From Chitinophaga sp. SYP-B3965 (GTDB lineage: Bacteria; Bacteroidota; Bacteroidia; Chitinophagales; Chitinophagaceae): a stretch of DNA of 64,000 nt. The stretch lies in contig NZ_WJFD01000003.1 in assembly GCF_009647655.1 (NCBI RefSeq), forward strand, positions 62,001-126,000, read 5' to 3'. The notes under the pieces are model-generated. The model was not told where the DNA came from. It searched no databases and saw nothing but the letters and a program-made list of their open reading frames with translations. Shown piece by piece: positions 52,051-60,851 of the stretch. Numbering within the stretch: the stretch's first letter is position 1; every line of letters starts with the position of its first letter. The translations under genes were made by a program, and so were the position numbers.

Positions 52051-53316
52051 ATGTTAGTCTATTTTAAAGCAGAAAACTACAAGTCTATTAAAGCCCCTGT
52101 AGTCATAAATTTTGAGGCAACGGCTATAGCTGCCCACCAACAGACAAATGTACTTGATAGAGGTAAAGCAAAATTGCTAAAGACAGTATTGCTGTACGGT
52201 GCAAATGCCAGCGGCAAATCAAACATTTTGGAAGCATTTGTAACCTACCGCGGACTGATATTGACGTCAACAACTCATCACAGTACATCCCCGCTTCCAG
52301 TGCATTTTTTCAAACTGAATACAGAGACTGTAAAACAGCCTTCACACTTCGAATCTGAATTCATCATTAAAAATAAGCGCTACAAGTATGGCTTTAAAGC
52401 AAACCGTAAACATATAGAATCTGAGTGGCTGATTGAAGTGAAATTGACGACTGAATCGCCGATTTTTTTAAGAATTGCGCAAGAGTTTGACATTGACAAA
52501 AAGAAATTCCTGAATGCGGAAGGGCTAGAAAAAAAATGTAATGAAAACGTGCTTTTTCTATCAGTCGCAGACCAATGGAATGTGCCGCTGGCAAAGGAAA
52601 TCTATAAATGGTTTTTCGACATGGTTACCATACATGGACTACATGACGGAAAATTTAAAAGACATACAAACGAGCTGTTAGAAAAAACAGAATATAATAA
52701 ACTGATCAATGATCTCGTAGCACATGCAGATCTGGGGATTAAGTCGTTAAATGTGGTCAAATTTAGGGAGACTCAGCGGCAGCATCTTCAGGAGCGTGGT
52801 GTATTGTCTCCTGGCGACTTAGATCCAGACAACGAGAGCCGCGTGTTTGCGCGTCATGATATTTATAATAACGAAGGGCAGATAACCGGAGAAGAATCGT
52901 TTGATATGCTGACCCATGAATCGGAAGGAACCAAGAAATTTTATAACATTCTTGGAGCAATACTATCTTCCATTAAAACCGGCAACTTGGTTTTAATAGA
53001 CGAACTGGACGCAAGATTTCATACACTATTGACCAAGGCTATTATTGGCCTTTTCAACAGTGAAATTGTAAAAAGCGGGGCACAGCTAATGGCCGTAAGT
53101 CATGACGTGTCTGTAGTAGATCATGAGCTTTTGAGAAGGGACCAGGTTTATATTGTTGAAAAAGACAACTTTGGTGCTACTACCACAGTGAGCCTTGCCG
53201 AGTACAAAACTGTTCGTAATGAAACTCCTTTTGCCAAAAACTACCTGGAAGGCAAATATGGCGGCATTCCTTTTATCGAAAATCTTGAAAATTTCCTGAA
53301 GGATGGCAAAAAATAA
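52051..53316 (+). CDS. rloA: RloA/AbiLi-like AAA ATPase of a putative defence pair
   Basis: A 421-residue SMC-like/OLD-like ATPase. It begins MLVYFKAENYKSIKAPVVINFEA, has Walker A GANASGKSN (50-58), and toward the C-terminus MLTHESEGTKKFYNIL (signature-like), Walker B VLIDELDARFHTLL and the AVSHDVSVVD switch. RloA proteins pair with RloB; the pair corresponds to the Lactococcus abortive-infection system AbiL. I start at 52051 because the family begins with this FKAENYKSI strand; a 13-residue longer reading from 52012 is not conserved-looking. AT-richer than neighbouring genes, suggesting acquisition by transfer. It overlaps rloB by 14 bases. Confidence 0.88.
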   Translation: MLVYFKAENYKSIKAPVVINFEATAIAAHQQTNVLDRGKAKLLKTVLLYGANASGKSNILEAFVTYRGLILTSTTHHSTSPLPVHFFKLNTETVKQPSHFESEFIIKNKRYKYGFKANRKHIESEWLIEVKLTTESPIFLRIAQEFDIDKKKFLNAEGLEKKCNENVLFLSVADQWNVPLAKEIYKWFFDMVTIHGLHDGKFKRHTNELLEKTEYNKLINDLVAHADLGIKSLNVVKFRETQRQHLQERGVLSPGDLDPDNESRVFARHDIYNNEGQITGEESFDMLTHESEGTKKFYNILGAILSSIKTGNLVLIDELDARFHTLLTKAIIGLFNSEIVKSGAQLMAVSHDVSVVDHELLRRDQVYIVEKDNFGATTTVSLAEYKTVRNETPFAKNYLEGKYGGIPFIENLENFLKDGKK

Positions 53317-53998
53317 GAGCAAGGAATTGAGTGGATTTGCAAAGTTGATGGCCGATATTAAAGCTGGGACGCCTACCGTACCTGTTATAAACAGTAAAGC
53401 AGAGCGTAAATACTATTTGATAGTAAGTCAAGGAACTGAAACGGAGGTTTTGTATTTTAAGTATCTGGCATCGCTGCTACCTAATAAGATGGTACAGGTG
53501 GATACCAAAGGACATAGTAAGGATACTGTTGCTGTGGTAAAAAAAGCGGTTGACCTTCGGGAGCAAAGAAAGAAAAACCATAATGCACCTGCGTATGATG
53601 AGGTTTGGGCACTTTTTGATAAAGATGATTTTACGGATACAGACTATGAAAAAGCGATAGCCCTTGCCAATAGTGAAGGGATTGAAAGCGGCCATTCTAA
53701 TGAATGTTTTGAGCTTTGGTTCATTCTGCATTTTGGAACGCTGAATGCAGCCATCAGCAGAAAAGTTTATTTTGAAAGATTATCTAAATTACGGGGAGCA
53801 GATTACGAAAAAAATGATACGGGCATTTGTGAGTTTGTACATACCAAGGGGGATGTAACTAAAGCTATAGACCGTGCCCACTCTTTAGAAGCACTGCATA
53901 ACGACAAGCACAATGCCGCGTGGAACCCATATACCAGGGTATATAGATTAGTTGATCGGCTAATGGCCCATATCGAAAACCGAGAAGCAAAATACTGA
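53303..53998 (+). CDS. rloB: RloB/AbiLii-like protein of a putative defence pair
   Basis: A 231-residue RloB-family protein. After a Lys-rich N-terminus comes YYLIVSQGTETEVLYFKYLAS (about 34-54, conserved Glu), then VWALFDKDDFTDTDY with clustered acidic residues, SNECFELWFILHFG and a C-terminal helical part. The fold is thought to be TOPRIM-like, and the Glu and Asp clusters would bind metal, so a nuclease role is plausible. The 14-base overlap with rloA shows co-translation. Nothing else of a defence island is seen on either side. Confidence 0.88.
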   Translation: MAKNKSKELSGFAKLMADIKAGTPTVPVINSKAERKYYLIVSQGTETEVLYFKYLASLLPNKMVQVDTKGHSKDTVAVVKKAVDLREQRKKNHNAPAYDEVWALFDKDDFTDTDYEKAIALANSEGIESGHSNECFELWFILHFGTLNAAISRKVYFERLSKLRGADYEKNDTGICEFVHTKGDVTKAIDRAHSLEALHNDKHNAAWNPYTRVYRLVDRLMAHIENREAKY

Positions 53999-54119
53999 TA
54001 CTGGAAACTACTGGCTATTTCAAGAGCATTTATGCCACTCCCACATAACTATTCCAAGGCCATTTGCAGGAACAGAAGTTGAACCTATGCAAACCCTGTA
54101 ATTTACGGGATTTAATGAA

Positions 54120-54632
54120 TTATGTCTTTATCTCTTTTGTGCAGATGTTACCGGCAATATCGTATACCTGTACGGTAAATGGTGTTTGTATTAGTGGAAA
54201 TTCCCAATGATTATTTGCTGAGGAAGTAGGGAGAATTGTTTTTTCGATAAGCCCGCCTTTCGTTTGGGTGATGATCTTTATTTTTTCTATACGGTGTTTG
54301 GCTTTTGCTTTGATGACTACCTTTTCTTCTACAATTACTTCTACTTCCGGTTTATGGTAAGCATCCTGAAAAGCTGCGTTGAAGGCGGTTTGGTTGGGTT
54401 TCTTTATGGATTGATAGTAAGCCTTCTTCTCCGGGTCTTTGACGGCGGCTTTGGCGAAGTCGTTGGCTCTTGAAAAGCGTTCCTGGTTCGCTATCTGGGT
54501 GGGGGTTTTGGGTGGGTATTTGCAGGGGCGATTGCACATCACGGTTTTACCGAACCGCTGACGGAAGACGATCTGCTTTGCGAAGGTACCTGTGGCCTTC
54601 CGGAGGATGACGTTATCGTTTGTTAGTGCCAT
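54120..54632 (-). CDS. Small conserved Bacteroidota protein, unknown
   Basis: A 170-residue protein whose first ~95 residues (ILRKATGTFAKQIVFRQRFGKTVMCNRPCKYPPKTP, then TQIANQERFSRANDFAKAAVKDPEKKAYYQS) match a recurrent small basic family of Bacteroidota. The layout, with a TG/KG turn, a short I-V-F-R strand, a G-K-T/Y strand, a basic Pro-rich loop and a helical RF..A..FAK region, is also seen in the protein at 12842. The C-terminal ~70 residues look like a beta-sandwich with VQVYDIAGN. Function unknown. It is monocistronic and convergent with rloB. Confidence 0.8.
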   Translation of the reverse strand: MALTNDNVILRKATGTFAKQIVFRQRFGKTVMCNRPCKYPPKTPTQIANQERFSRANDFAKAAVKDPEKKAYYQSIKKPNQTAFNAAFQDAYHKPEVEVIVEEKVVIKAKAKHRIEKIKIITQTKGGLIEKTILPTSSANNHWEFPLIQTPFTVQVYDIAGNICTKEIKT

Positions 54633-54726
54633 AATACTAAGATAAGACTATTATCTTGCATTTCTCATCGAATCTTTAGCCTATGTCAAACCTATCTGGG
54701 ATATAGGAGCGACCTTATATAAACGA

Positions 54727-54757
54727 AAGAGGGAGCCTCTTGTGGAGACTCCCTCTT
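54727..54757 (-). terminator. Possible terminator of the M48 peptidase gene
   Basis: Nine-base perfect arms (aagagggag at 54727-54735 with ctccctctt at 54749-54757). On the minus strand it lies 20 bases after the M48 stop, but the T tract is interrupted. Confidence 0.5.
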
Positions 54758-54777
54758 GTTTCAATATGTTTTATCCT

Positions 54778-55578
54778 TTAGCGCTGGGTACTGTAGTACT
54801 TCATGGCTTCGGGCATGAGTTTTTGAAGTTGGGCGATACGTTTATCGTCACTTGGGTGGGTGCTGAGGAGTTCTGGTGGTTTCTGGCCGCCGGTGTTAGC
54901 CATGCGGGTCCAGAAGGGAACAGCTTCCTGTGGATTGTAGCCGGCCATGGCCATGAAGATAAGACCCAGATGGTCTGCTTCCAGCTCATTCTGACGGCCA
55001 TAGGCCATGAGGCCTAAGGGGCCGCCTACGTTGTAGGCCTGCATGAAGATGTTCTGGGCCTGGGGGTTCTTGTTGAGGGCAACGGCACCAGCTACCTGGA
55101 TACCTTGCGCTACTAATCCCTGGCTCATCCTTTCGTTACCGTGGCGGGCAATGGCGTGGGCTATTTCGTGGCCCATTACGCATGCCAGCGCAGTTTCGTT
55201 TTGTGTTACGGGTAATAGACCTGTGTATACTACCACTTTGCCGCCGGGCATACACCACGCATTTACCTGTTTATCATTTACGAGATTGAATTCCCATTTG
55301 TAATTAGCTACCTCGTTACCCAGATTGTTCTGCGCCATGTAAGTGGTTACAGCCTGGGCAATCCGGCCTCCTACCCTCCGCACCATTTCAGCATCTTTGC
55401 TGCCGGTAGGGGAAACGGTCTTATTCTGGGAAAGGAAGGTCTGGTACTCCTGTAAAGCCATGGATTGAATGGTGCTCTCAGGGATGAGGTTTAACTGGCT
55501 GCGACCTGTTATGGGTACGCGCGTACATGCATATAGTAAACCTGTACCGGCTACAAATAGCAATGCTAATTTTTTCAT
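54778..55578 (-). CDS. M48-family metallopeptidase, lipoprotein
   Basis: A 266-residue zinc peptidase with a lipoprotein signal (lipobox LYAC, Cys18). The zinc site is HEIAH (His137, His141) in VMGHEIAHAIARHGNERM, with the third ligand in the NELEADHLGL segment. The LIPESTIQSMALQEYQTFL start and the LSTHPSDDKRI end match the LoiP/YggG type of periplasmic M48 peptidases, which help in envelope quality control. It stands alone, facing away from plsY. Confidence 0.93.
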   Translation of the reverse strand: MKKLALLFVAGTGLLYACTRVPITGRSQLNLIPESTIQSMALQEYQTFLSQNKTVSPTGSKDAEMVRRVGGRIAQAVTTYMAQNNLGNEVANYKWEFNLVNDKQVNAWCMPGGKVVVYTGLLPVTQNETALACVMGHEIAHAIARHGNERMSQGLVAQGIQVAGAVALNKNPQAQNIFMQAYNVGGPLGLMAYGRQNELEADHLGLIFMAMAGYNPQEAVPFWTRMANTGGQKPPELLSTHPSDDKRIAQLQKLMPEAMKYYSTQR

Positions 55579-55640
55579 CGTTTAGTATTTAGAAGCAATT
55601 CACACGATCACATAAGCAATCGTTGTGCCGAATTTGCGGG

Positions 55641-56291
55641 CTACTCTCTTTCGTGTTTGTTCTTGCGATTCTTGAACAGGGGTACTTTGCTTTCACTGCC
55701 GGTGAGTAACCGGGCAATGTTCTTCTGGTGTGTTAATACCACCATTAAAGCTACAGCGATAGCAAAGATGCGGTAGAATACCTCTTTTTCACGGAATATG
55801 AACAGTATCAGCACTGGGAATGCAATACTGGCAATGATAGAACTTAAAGAAACGTATCTGGTTAAGAAAAGGATCATGAGGAATACACCCACACAGCACA
55901 ACGCCACTAAAGGCTGGATAGCCAGCACCATTCCGAAAAGGGTGGCAATACCCTTACCGCCACGGAAACCTGCCCAAATGGGGAAGATATGACCCACTAC
56001 GGCAGCGAGCCCTAAGCCCACCTGAAGGTTCACCAGCTGGGTGATCTGTTCTGGTTCGTTGTAAATTGGCAATATATAAGATAATCTTACGGCTAATACA
56101 CCTTTGAACATATCCACGAGCATTACGAACGTACCGGCTTTAGGGCCGAGTACCCGGAAAGTGTTGGTGGCGCCGGCATTACCGGAACCGTGTTCGCGAA
56201 TATCCATTCCATAAACGCCTTTGCTCACCCATACGGCGGTGGCAAAAGAGCCGATAAAATAGGCACCTATTAGTAGCAATAATTCAGTCAT
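55641..56291 (-). CDS. plsY: Glycerol-3-phosphate acyltransferase
   Basis: A 216-residue inner-membrane enzyme with five hydrophobic segments. The three PlsY loop motifs are present: GSFATAVWVSKG, EHGSGNAGATNTFRVLGPKAG and GHIFPIWAGFRGGKGIATLFG. It acylates glycerol-3-phosphate from acyl phosphate, the first step of phospholipid synthesis. The ATG at 56291 is preferred to the adjacent GTG. The cytoplasmic C-terminus ends in a basic Lys/Arg/Asn tail. Confidence 0.95.
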   Translation of the reverse strand: MTELLLLIGAYFIGSFATAVWVSKGVYGMDIREHGSGNAGATNTFRVLGPKAGTFVMLVDMFKGVLAVRLSYILPIYNEPEQITQLVNLQVGLGLAAVVGHIFPIWAGFRGGKGIATLFGMVLAIQPLVALCCVGVFLMILFLTRYVSLSSIIASIAFPVLILFIFREKEVFYRIFAIAVALMVVLTHQKNIARLLTGSESKVPLFKNRKNKHERE

Positions 56292-56412
56292 CACAATAAG
56301 TTAGAGTGCTAAGATAGTAATTCTTGTGTTAAAAATAATACAAAGTTCACTGCAATAATAAGACAAATACTCGTCAATCAGCAATTAAAGTATATAAATT
56401 TTTCCACATCAA

Positions 56413-57240
56413 TCAGCTGTTCCCTGCTTTAAAGGATATGGCCAGCCAATTATCTCTCGATGCTTTCCTTTCCAGGTACAGGTTTTGGCTTTCAGCTGCC
56501 GTAACGATCACTGTTTCATCCTCTTGCAATATACCACTCAAAATCAATAATCCATCGGGTTTCATAATTCTTTTCATGTGGGCCATATTGGCTAACAGGA
56601 TGTTACGGTTGATATTGGCCAGGAGGATGTCGTAAGCCCCGTCTGCAATAGCTTCCAGGTTATCTGCCCGCCAGATCCTTACATTCCTGACGCCGTTGGC
56701 TACTACGTTTTCGATGGCATTATCTACCGCCCAGGAATCATTATCGATGGCATCTGCCAGGGCTGCATCGATTTTATCTGCGAGGATAGCCAGGATGCCG
56801 GTGCCGGTGCCAAAATCAAATACTTTTTTTCCTTTGATATTGATGTCTTCCATCAGCTTGATCACGGAATAAGTGGTGGCATGATGACCGGTGCCGAAGG
56901 ACATTTTTGGTGTGATGATGATCTCATGTAACACCTGCCCCTGCAGCGATTCATGGAAACCTGCGCGGATACCGCAAAAACCATCTACCAATACAGGCTG
57001 AAAGTTACTCTCCCACACTGCATTCCAGTTAGCCTGTGCAATTGTTTCTTTCGTATAGTCTAATCCGTGACTGCCCAGGATGCCGAGCAGGGTGTTCTCT
57101 TCAAATTGTATAGTAGGGATATAAGCAACGAGTGTGTCGGCTGTTTCTTCAAACCCTTCATAACCAACATCCGCTAATTGTGCAACTAAGATATCTTTCA
57201 ATTCTGATGGAGCGGATACGGTGATCGCGATATGTGACAT
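56413..57240 (-). CDS. prmA: Ribosomal protein L11 methyltransferase
   Basis: This 275-residue SAM-dependent methyltransferase has an N-terminal L11-binding domain (to about residue 100) and a C-terminal catalytic domain with SFGTGHHATT, the SAM-binding DFGTGTGILAILAD, DNDSWAVDNAIEN and LLANINRNILL. The last is the N-P/I-N type motif that faces the lysine substrate. It methylates ribosomal protein L11. A gene of unknown function (57358) is divergent from it. Confidence 0.93.
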   Translation of the reverse strand: MSHIAITVSAPSELKDILVAQLADVGYEGFEETADTLVAYIPTIQFEENTLLGILGSHGLDYTKETIAQANWNAVWESNFQPVLVDGFCGIRAGFHESLQGQVLHEIIITPKMSFGTGHHATTYSVIKLMEDINIKGKKVFDFGTGTGILAILADKIDAALADAIDNDSWAVDNAIENVVANGVRNVRIWRADNLEAIADGAYDILLANINRNILLANMAHMKRIMKPDGLLILSGILQEDETVIVTAAESQNLYLERKASRDNWLAISFKAGNS

Positions 57241-57357
57241 GGCCGCAAGATAATTACAAATTCCTCAGTGCCAATGCAGAAAAAGCATTTTTCAAAAACC
57301 TTTGCGGAATTGGGCTGCAGACCTTATATTTGAATTATATTAATATAACCTTATCCT

Positions 57358-57936
57358 ATGAAAAACCTAATTACTCTTGTAGCCGCCATGGCTTTCTATG
57401 TGTGTGGTTCCGCCCAAACCATCATCAAACCATTTGAGATCGAATTGAAGGATTCTATTTTTTACCAGGTGAGTTCTGCTGTTTTTATCATCGACAAACA
57501 GGATGTGGAAGATTATTTCAAGGGGCTTGATACCATCCTTCCGCAGAGGAAATATTCGAAAGATGTTTTTCGGAACATTCAATTCCTTCACCTGAACCCG
57601 GAAGAAGTGCAAAGGCATTATAAGATGGCTTCCAAATTCTGGGCGGCTAACAAAAACAATCCTTTAAGTTATAATACCGATCGCATTTCGCTGTTCTGGA
57701 ATGATAATGAAACTATCTTAATGCCTTACCTGGATGAGATCTTGCCGAATCTGCTGGAAGGTGGAAAGATCCAGATCGTGGATCGTTCCACGAATAAGCG
57801 GGTACAGAAATATGAGATGAACTATGAGGATGTGGGCGTGAAATCTTTTAAGGTATTTAAGTTTATTGGTAAGGGCAGAATTATGTGGCGGGAGAGTGAG
57901 GTGTTTATGGAGCAGATGTCCACTGTAAATAACTAA
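57358..57936 (+). CDS. Exported protein of unknown function
   Basis: A 192-residue protein with a signal peptide ending near GSAQT (residue 20). The mature region is mixed alpha/beta (FEIELKDSIFYQVSSAVFIIDKQDVEDYF, FRNIQFLHLNPEEVQRHY, VGVKSFKVFKFIGKGRIMW). No lipobox, no known domain. It is flanked by prmA in the other direction and a strong terminator downstream, and so is probably a single-gene unit. Confidence 0.8.
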   Translation: MKNLITLVAAMAFYVCGSAQTIIKPFEIELKDSIFYQVSSAVFIIDKQDVEDYFKGLDTILPQRKYSKDVFRNIQFLHLNPEEVQRHYKMASKFWAANKNNPLSYNTDRISLFWNDNETILMPYLDEILPNLLEGGKIQIVDRSTNKRVQKYEMNYEDVGVKSFKVFKFIGKGRIMWRESEVFMEQMSTVNN

Positions 57937-57939
57937 ATT

Positions 57940-57974
57940 AAAAAAGGCTTTGGAAGATCTCCAAAGCCTTTTTT
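57940..57974. terminator. Bidirectional terminator, 57358 gene and pnp
   Basis: A 15-base stem (57940-57954 with 57960-57974, aaaaaaggctttgga and its complement) surrounds a five-base loop, with T runs in both directions. It lies between the convergent stops at 57936 and 57991. Confidence 0.85.
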
Positions 57975-57990
57975 CTTATAATGTTGAATA

Positions 57991-60351
57991 CTATTGTTCA
58001 TCAAACACGGGACCTTCGATAGGACCTTCTGATTGTTGCGGAGGGCGATTGTAACCACCACGGTCACTACCACCACGATCTCCACCTCTTTCAAAACCAC
58101 CACCACGAGGACGGTCTCCGCCACGGTCACCACCACGAGGACGGTCACCACCACGATCTCCACCTCTGCGGTCTCCACGATCACCACGATCTCCACGGTC
58201 ACCACGTTCTTCGCGTTCTGGTCTTTCTACATATCCTTCTGGTTTATCCATCAGCACTTTGCGGCTGAGTTTGAATTTACCTGTTTTAGGATCTGTACCT
58301 ACCAGTTTCACTTTCACTTTATCACCTTCAGCAAGAACACCATCCATTGTTTCGAGGCGTTTCCAGGAAACTTCGGAGATGTGCAGCAAACCTTGTTTGC
58401 CAGGCATGAATTCTACGAAGGCACCATAAGGCATTACGCTTTTTACGGTGGATTCATAAACTTCGCCTACTTCAGGAACAGAAACAATTCCTTTCACCCA
58501 GGCCATAGCCTTGTCCAGGTTTTCTTTCTGTGCGGAGAAGATGCTCACTTCACCTGTTTGGCCAACTTCTTCGATATTGATAGTAGTACCGGTTTCACGT
58601 TGAATTTCTTGAATCACTTTACCACCAGGCCCGATCACAGCGCCGATAAATTCACGGTCGATGATCAGTTTTTCCATGCGTGGTGCATGTGGTTTAGGTT
58701 CAGGACGGAAGGCAGGCATTGCGGTGTACATGGCATCCAGGATATGCAGGCGGCCCTGACGAGCTTGTGCAAGCGCAGCGCGCATTACATCCATGCTCAG
58801 ACCATCTACTTTGATATCCATTTGAACACCGGTGATACCATCGCGGGTACCTGTTACTTTGAAGTCCATATCACCCAGGTGATCTTCATCACCGAGGATA
58901 TCGCTCAACACTACCCATTTTCCATCGCTTGCACGGGAGATCAATCCCATAGCGATACCGGAAACGTGTTTAGGCAATGGAACGCCTGCATCCATGAGGG
59001 CTAATGAACCCGCGCAAACGGTAGCCATGGAAGAGGAACCGTTAGATTCCAGGATGTCTGAAACAACACGTACTGTGTAAGCGTAATCGCTACCTGGCAT
59101 CATTTGTTTCAAAGAACGGAGGGCAAGGTTACCGTGCCCAACTTCCCGACGGCCGGGGCCGCGCATCATTTTCACCTCTCCGGTTGAGAAGGGAGGGAAA
59201 TTATAGTGCAGGATAAATTTAGTATAGTTAGAGGTAGCGGCGCTTTCGATCAGCAACTCGTCATCTGGTGTACCCAGGGTAACGGTGGTGAGGGATTGCG
59301 TTTCGCCACGGGTGAACAGAGCGGAACCGTGTGGTGATGGGAGCAGATCTACTTCCATTGCCAAAGGACGCACCTGATCGAGAACGCGACCATCCAGACG
59401 AACTTTCTCGTCCAGCATCATGTTACGTACTACTTCTTTTTCCAGATCGTGCAGGTACTCTCCTACTAATGGAGCGTCTTCTTCCGGTAATTCGCCTAAA
59501 GCTACTACCAGTTCTTCACCTATCTTTTTGAAAGCATCTGTACGGGCATGTTTACCCAGTGCACCTTTTGCTACTTCGAGGATCTTCGCTTGTGCAAATA
59601 CAGCGATCTTTCCTTTCAGTTCTTCATTTTGGTGAGGTTTCTCGTACGTACGTTTAGCAGGGTTACCTACTAAGGCACGCAGATCTTCCTGTGCTTTCAC
59701 TTGTATTTTAATAGCTTCGTGACCGATCTCAATTACTTTGATCAGGTCTTCTTCTGAACATTCCTTGCTTTCGCCTTCCACCATCATGATGTTTTTGGCG
59801 GTAGCAGCAATGATGAAGTCCATATCAGCGGTAGCGAGCTCTGTGCGGGTAGGGTTCAAAACGAACTCTCCGCCAACACGTGCAACACGTACTTCTGAGA
59901 TGATCTCCTGAATGGGCACGTCAGAAACGGCCAATGCTGCAGAGGCTGCGAGGGCGGCCATTGCATCAGGCATTACTTCTTTATCTGAAGAGATGAGGGT
60001 TACAAGAACCTGCACATCGCATAAATAATCGTCTGGGAACAAAGGGCGCAAAGCGCGATCGATCAAACGGGAGTTCAGTACTTCATAGTCGCTCAGTTTA
60101 CCTTCTCTTTTGAAGAAAGAACCGGGGATCCGGCCAGCTGATGCAAATTTTTCCTGATAATCTACTGTAAGAGGGAAGAAAGATTGGCCGGGTTTGGGTT
60201 TTTGGTTGGCAACAACGGTAGCCAGCAGGATACAATTTCCCAAGCGCACAGTCACCGAACCATCGGCCTGGCGGGCCATCTTGCCGGTTTCTATCGTCAC
60301 CTCGCGGCCACCGCCTATATCAAATTTAACCGAAGCAGGTGTAAGATTCAT
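57991..60351 (-). CDS. pnp: Polyribonucleotide nucleotidyltransferase (PNPase) with RGG-type tail
   Basis: This 786-residue 3'-5' exoribonuclease has two RNase PH domains (the second with FSTGEVKMMRGPGRREVGHGNLALRSL and MDFKVTGTRDGITGVQMDIK), a KH domain (IDREFIGAVIGPGGKVIQEI) and an S1 domain (VMPYGAFVEFMPGKQGLLHISEVSW). Residues 701-786 form a disordered tail of repeated RGD, GGDR and DRPRGG units with 20 or so arginines, unlike the short tail of E. coli PNPase. I start at the ATG at 60351; a longer frame reads into the rpsO-pnp hairpin. It follows rpsO. Confidence 0.95.
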   Translation of the reverse strand: MNLTPASVKFDIGGGREVTIETGKMARQADGSVTVRLGNCILLATVVANQKPKPGQSFFPLTVDYQEKFASAGRIPGSFFKREGKLSDYEVLNSRLIDRALRPLFPDDYLCDVQVLVTLISSDKEVMPDAMAALAASAALAVSDVPIQEIISEVRVARVGGEFVLNPTRTELATADMDFIIAATAKNIMMVEGESKECSEEDLIKVIEIGHEAIKIQVKAQEDLRALVGNPAKRTYEKPHQNEELKGKIAVFAQAKILEVAKGALGKHARTDAFKKIGEELVVALGELPEEDAPLVGEYLHDLEKEVVRNMMLDEKVRLDGRVLDQVRPLAMEVDLLPSPHGSALFTRGETQSLTTVTLGTPDDELLIESAATSNYTKFILHYNFPPFSTGEVKMMRGPGRREVGHGNLALRSLKQMMPGSDYAYTVRVVSDILESNGSSSMATVCAGSLALMDAGVPLPKHVSGIAMGLISRASDGKWVVLSDILGDEDHLGDMDFKVTGTRDGITGVQMDIKVDGLSMDVMRAALAQARQGRLHILDAMYTAMPAFRPEPKPHAPRMEKLIIDREFIGAVIGPGGKVIQEIQRETGTTINIEEVGQTGEVSIFSAQKENLDKAMAWVKGIVSVPEVGEVYESTVKSVMPYGAFVEFMPGKQGLLHISEVSWKRLETMDGVLAEGDKVKVKLVGTDPKTGKFKLSRKVLMDKPEGYVERPEREERGDRGDRGDRGDRRGGDRGGDRPRGGDRGGDRPRGGGFERGGDRGGSDRGGYNRPPQQSEGPIEGPVFDEQ

Positions 60352-60382
60352 ACTTGTGTGAGGATTAATAAGGTACACATAC

Positions 60383-60418
60383 AAAAAAACTATTCCCAAC
60401 TAATATAGTTGGGAATAG
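60383..60418 (-). terminator. Hairpin between rpsO and pnp
   Basis: Twelve-base perfect arms (60407-60418 and 60390-60401, ctattcccaact and its complement) with a five-base loop are followed on the minus strand by seven T. It would end or attenuate the rpsO transcript before pnp, the same position as the terminator in the E. coli rpsO-pnp operon. Confidence 0.8.
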
Positions 60419-60437
60419 CGCTATAATAAGTTTCAGA

Positions 60438-60710
60438 TTACTTTCTGATACCTAACTTCTCAATAAGGGCGCGGTAGCCGGAGAGGTTGGTTTTAGAGAG
60501 ATAAGACAGCAAACGCTTTCTTTGTCCCACCATTTTCATAAGACCACGGTGCGTAGAGAAGTCTTTTTTATTTTGTTTCAGGTGAGCAGATATGCTATTG
60601 ATACGCTCAGTTACCAATGCTACCTGTGCTTCCACAGAACCGGTGTTCTTTTCGCTACCACCAAATTCTTTGAAAATGTTAGCTTTTTTTTCTACAGTTA
60701 AGTAAGACAT
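60438..60710 (-). CDS. rpsO: 30S ribosomal protein S15
   Basis: A 90-residue protein, the normal S15 length when read from the ATG at 60710 (MSYLTVEKKANIFKEFGGSE). It shows the S15 helices with NTGSVEAQVALVTERINSISAHLK, KKDFSTHRGLMKMVGQRKRLLSYL and the end YRALIEKLGIRK. It binds 16S rRNA and the central domain of the 30S subunit. Extending the frame to 60755 would add 15 unlikely residues. A hairpin follows before pnp. Confidence 0.96.
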   Translation of the reverse strand: MSYLTVEKKANIFKEFGGSEKNTGSVEAQVALVTERINSISAHLKQNKKDFSTHRGLMKMVGQRKRLLSYLSKTNLSGYRALIEKLGIRK

Positions 60711-60851
60711 CTTTAATAAAAATAATTTTTTTAACTCGCTATTTTTCCGGTGCAAAGGTAAGAAGTTACGTTTGTATTAGCAAATACAAATCAAAATGTA
60801 GGTACTTTCCTCTCTTCTCGCTGGAAATCAGCCTTATATCAATATAAAATT

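Noticed and set aside
57933-58205. Val/Thr-rich 90-codon frame at the end of pnp
   Set aside because: It is an out-of-frame reading of the repetitive RGG-tail codons on the same strand.
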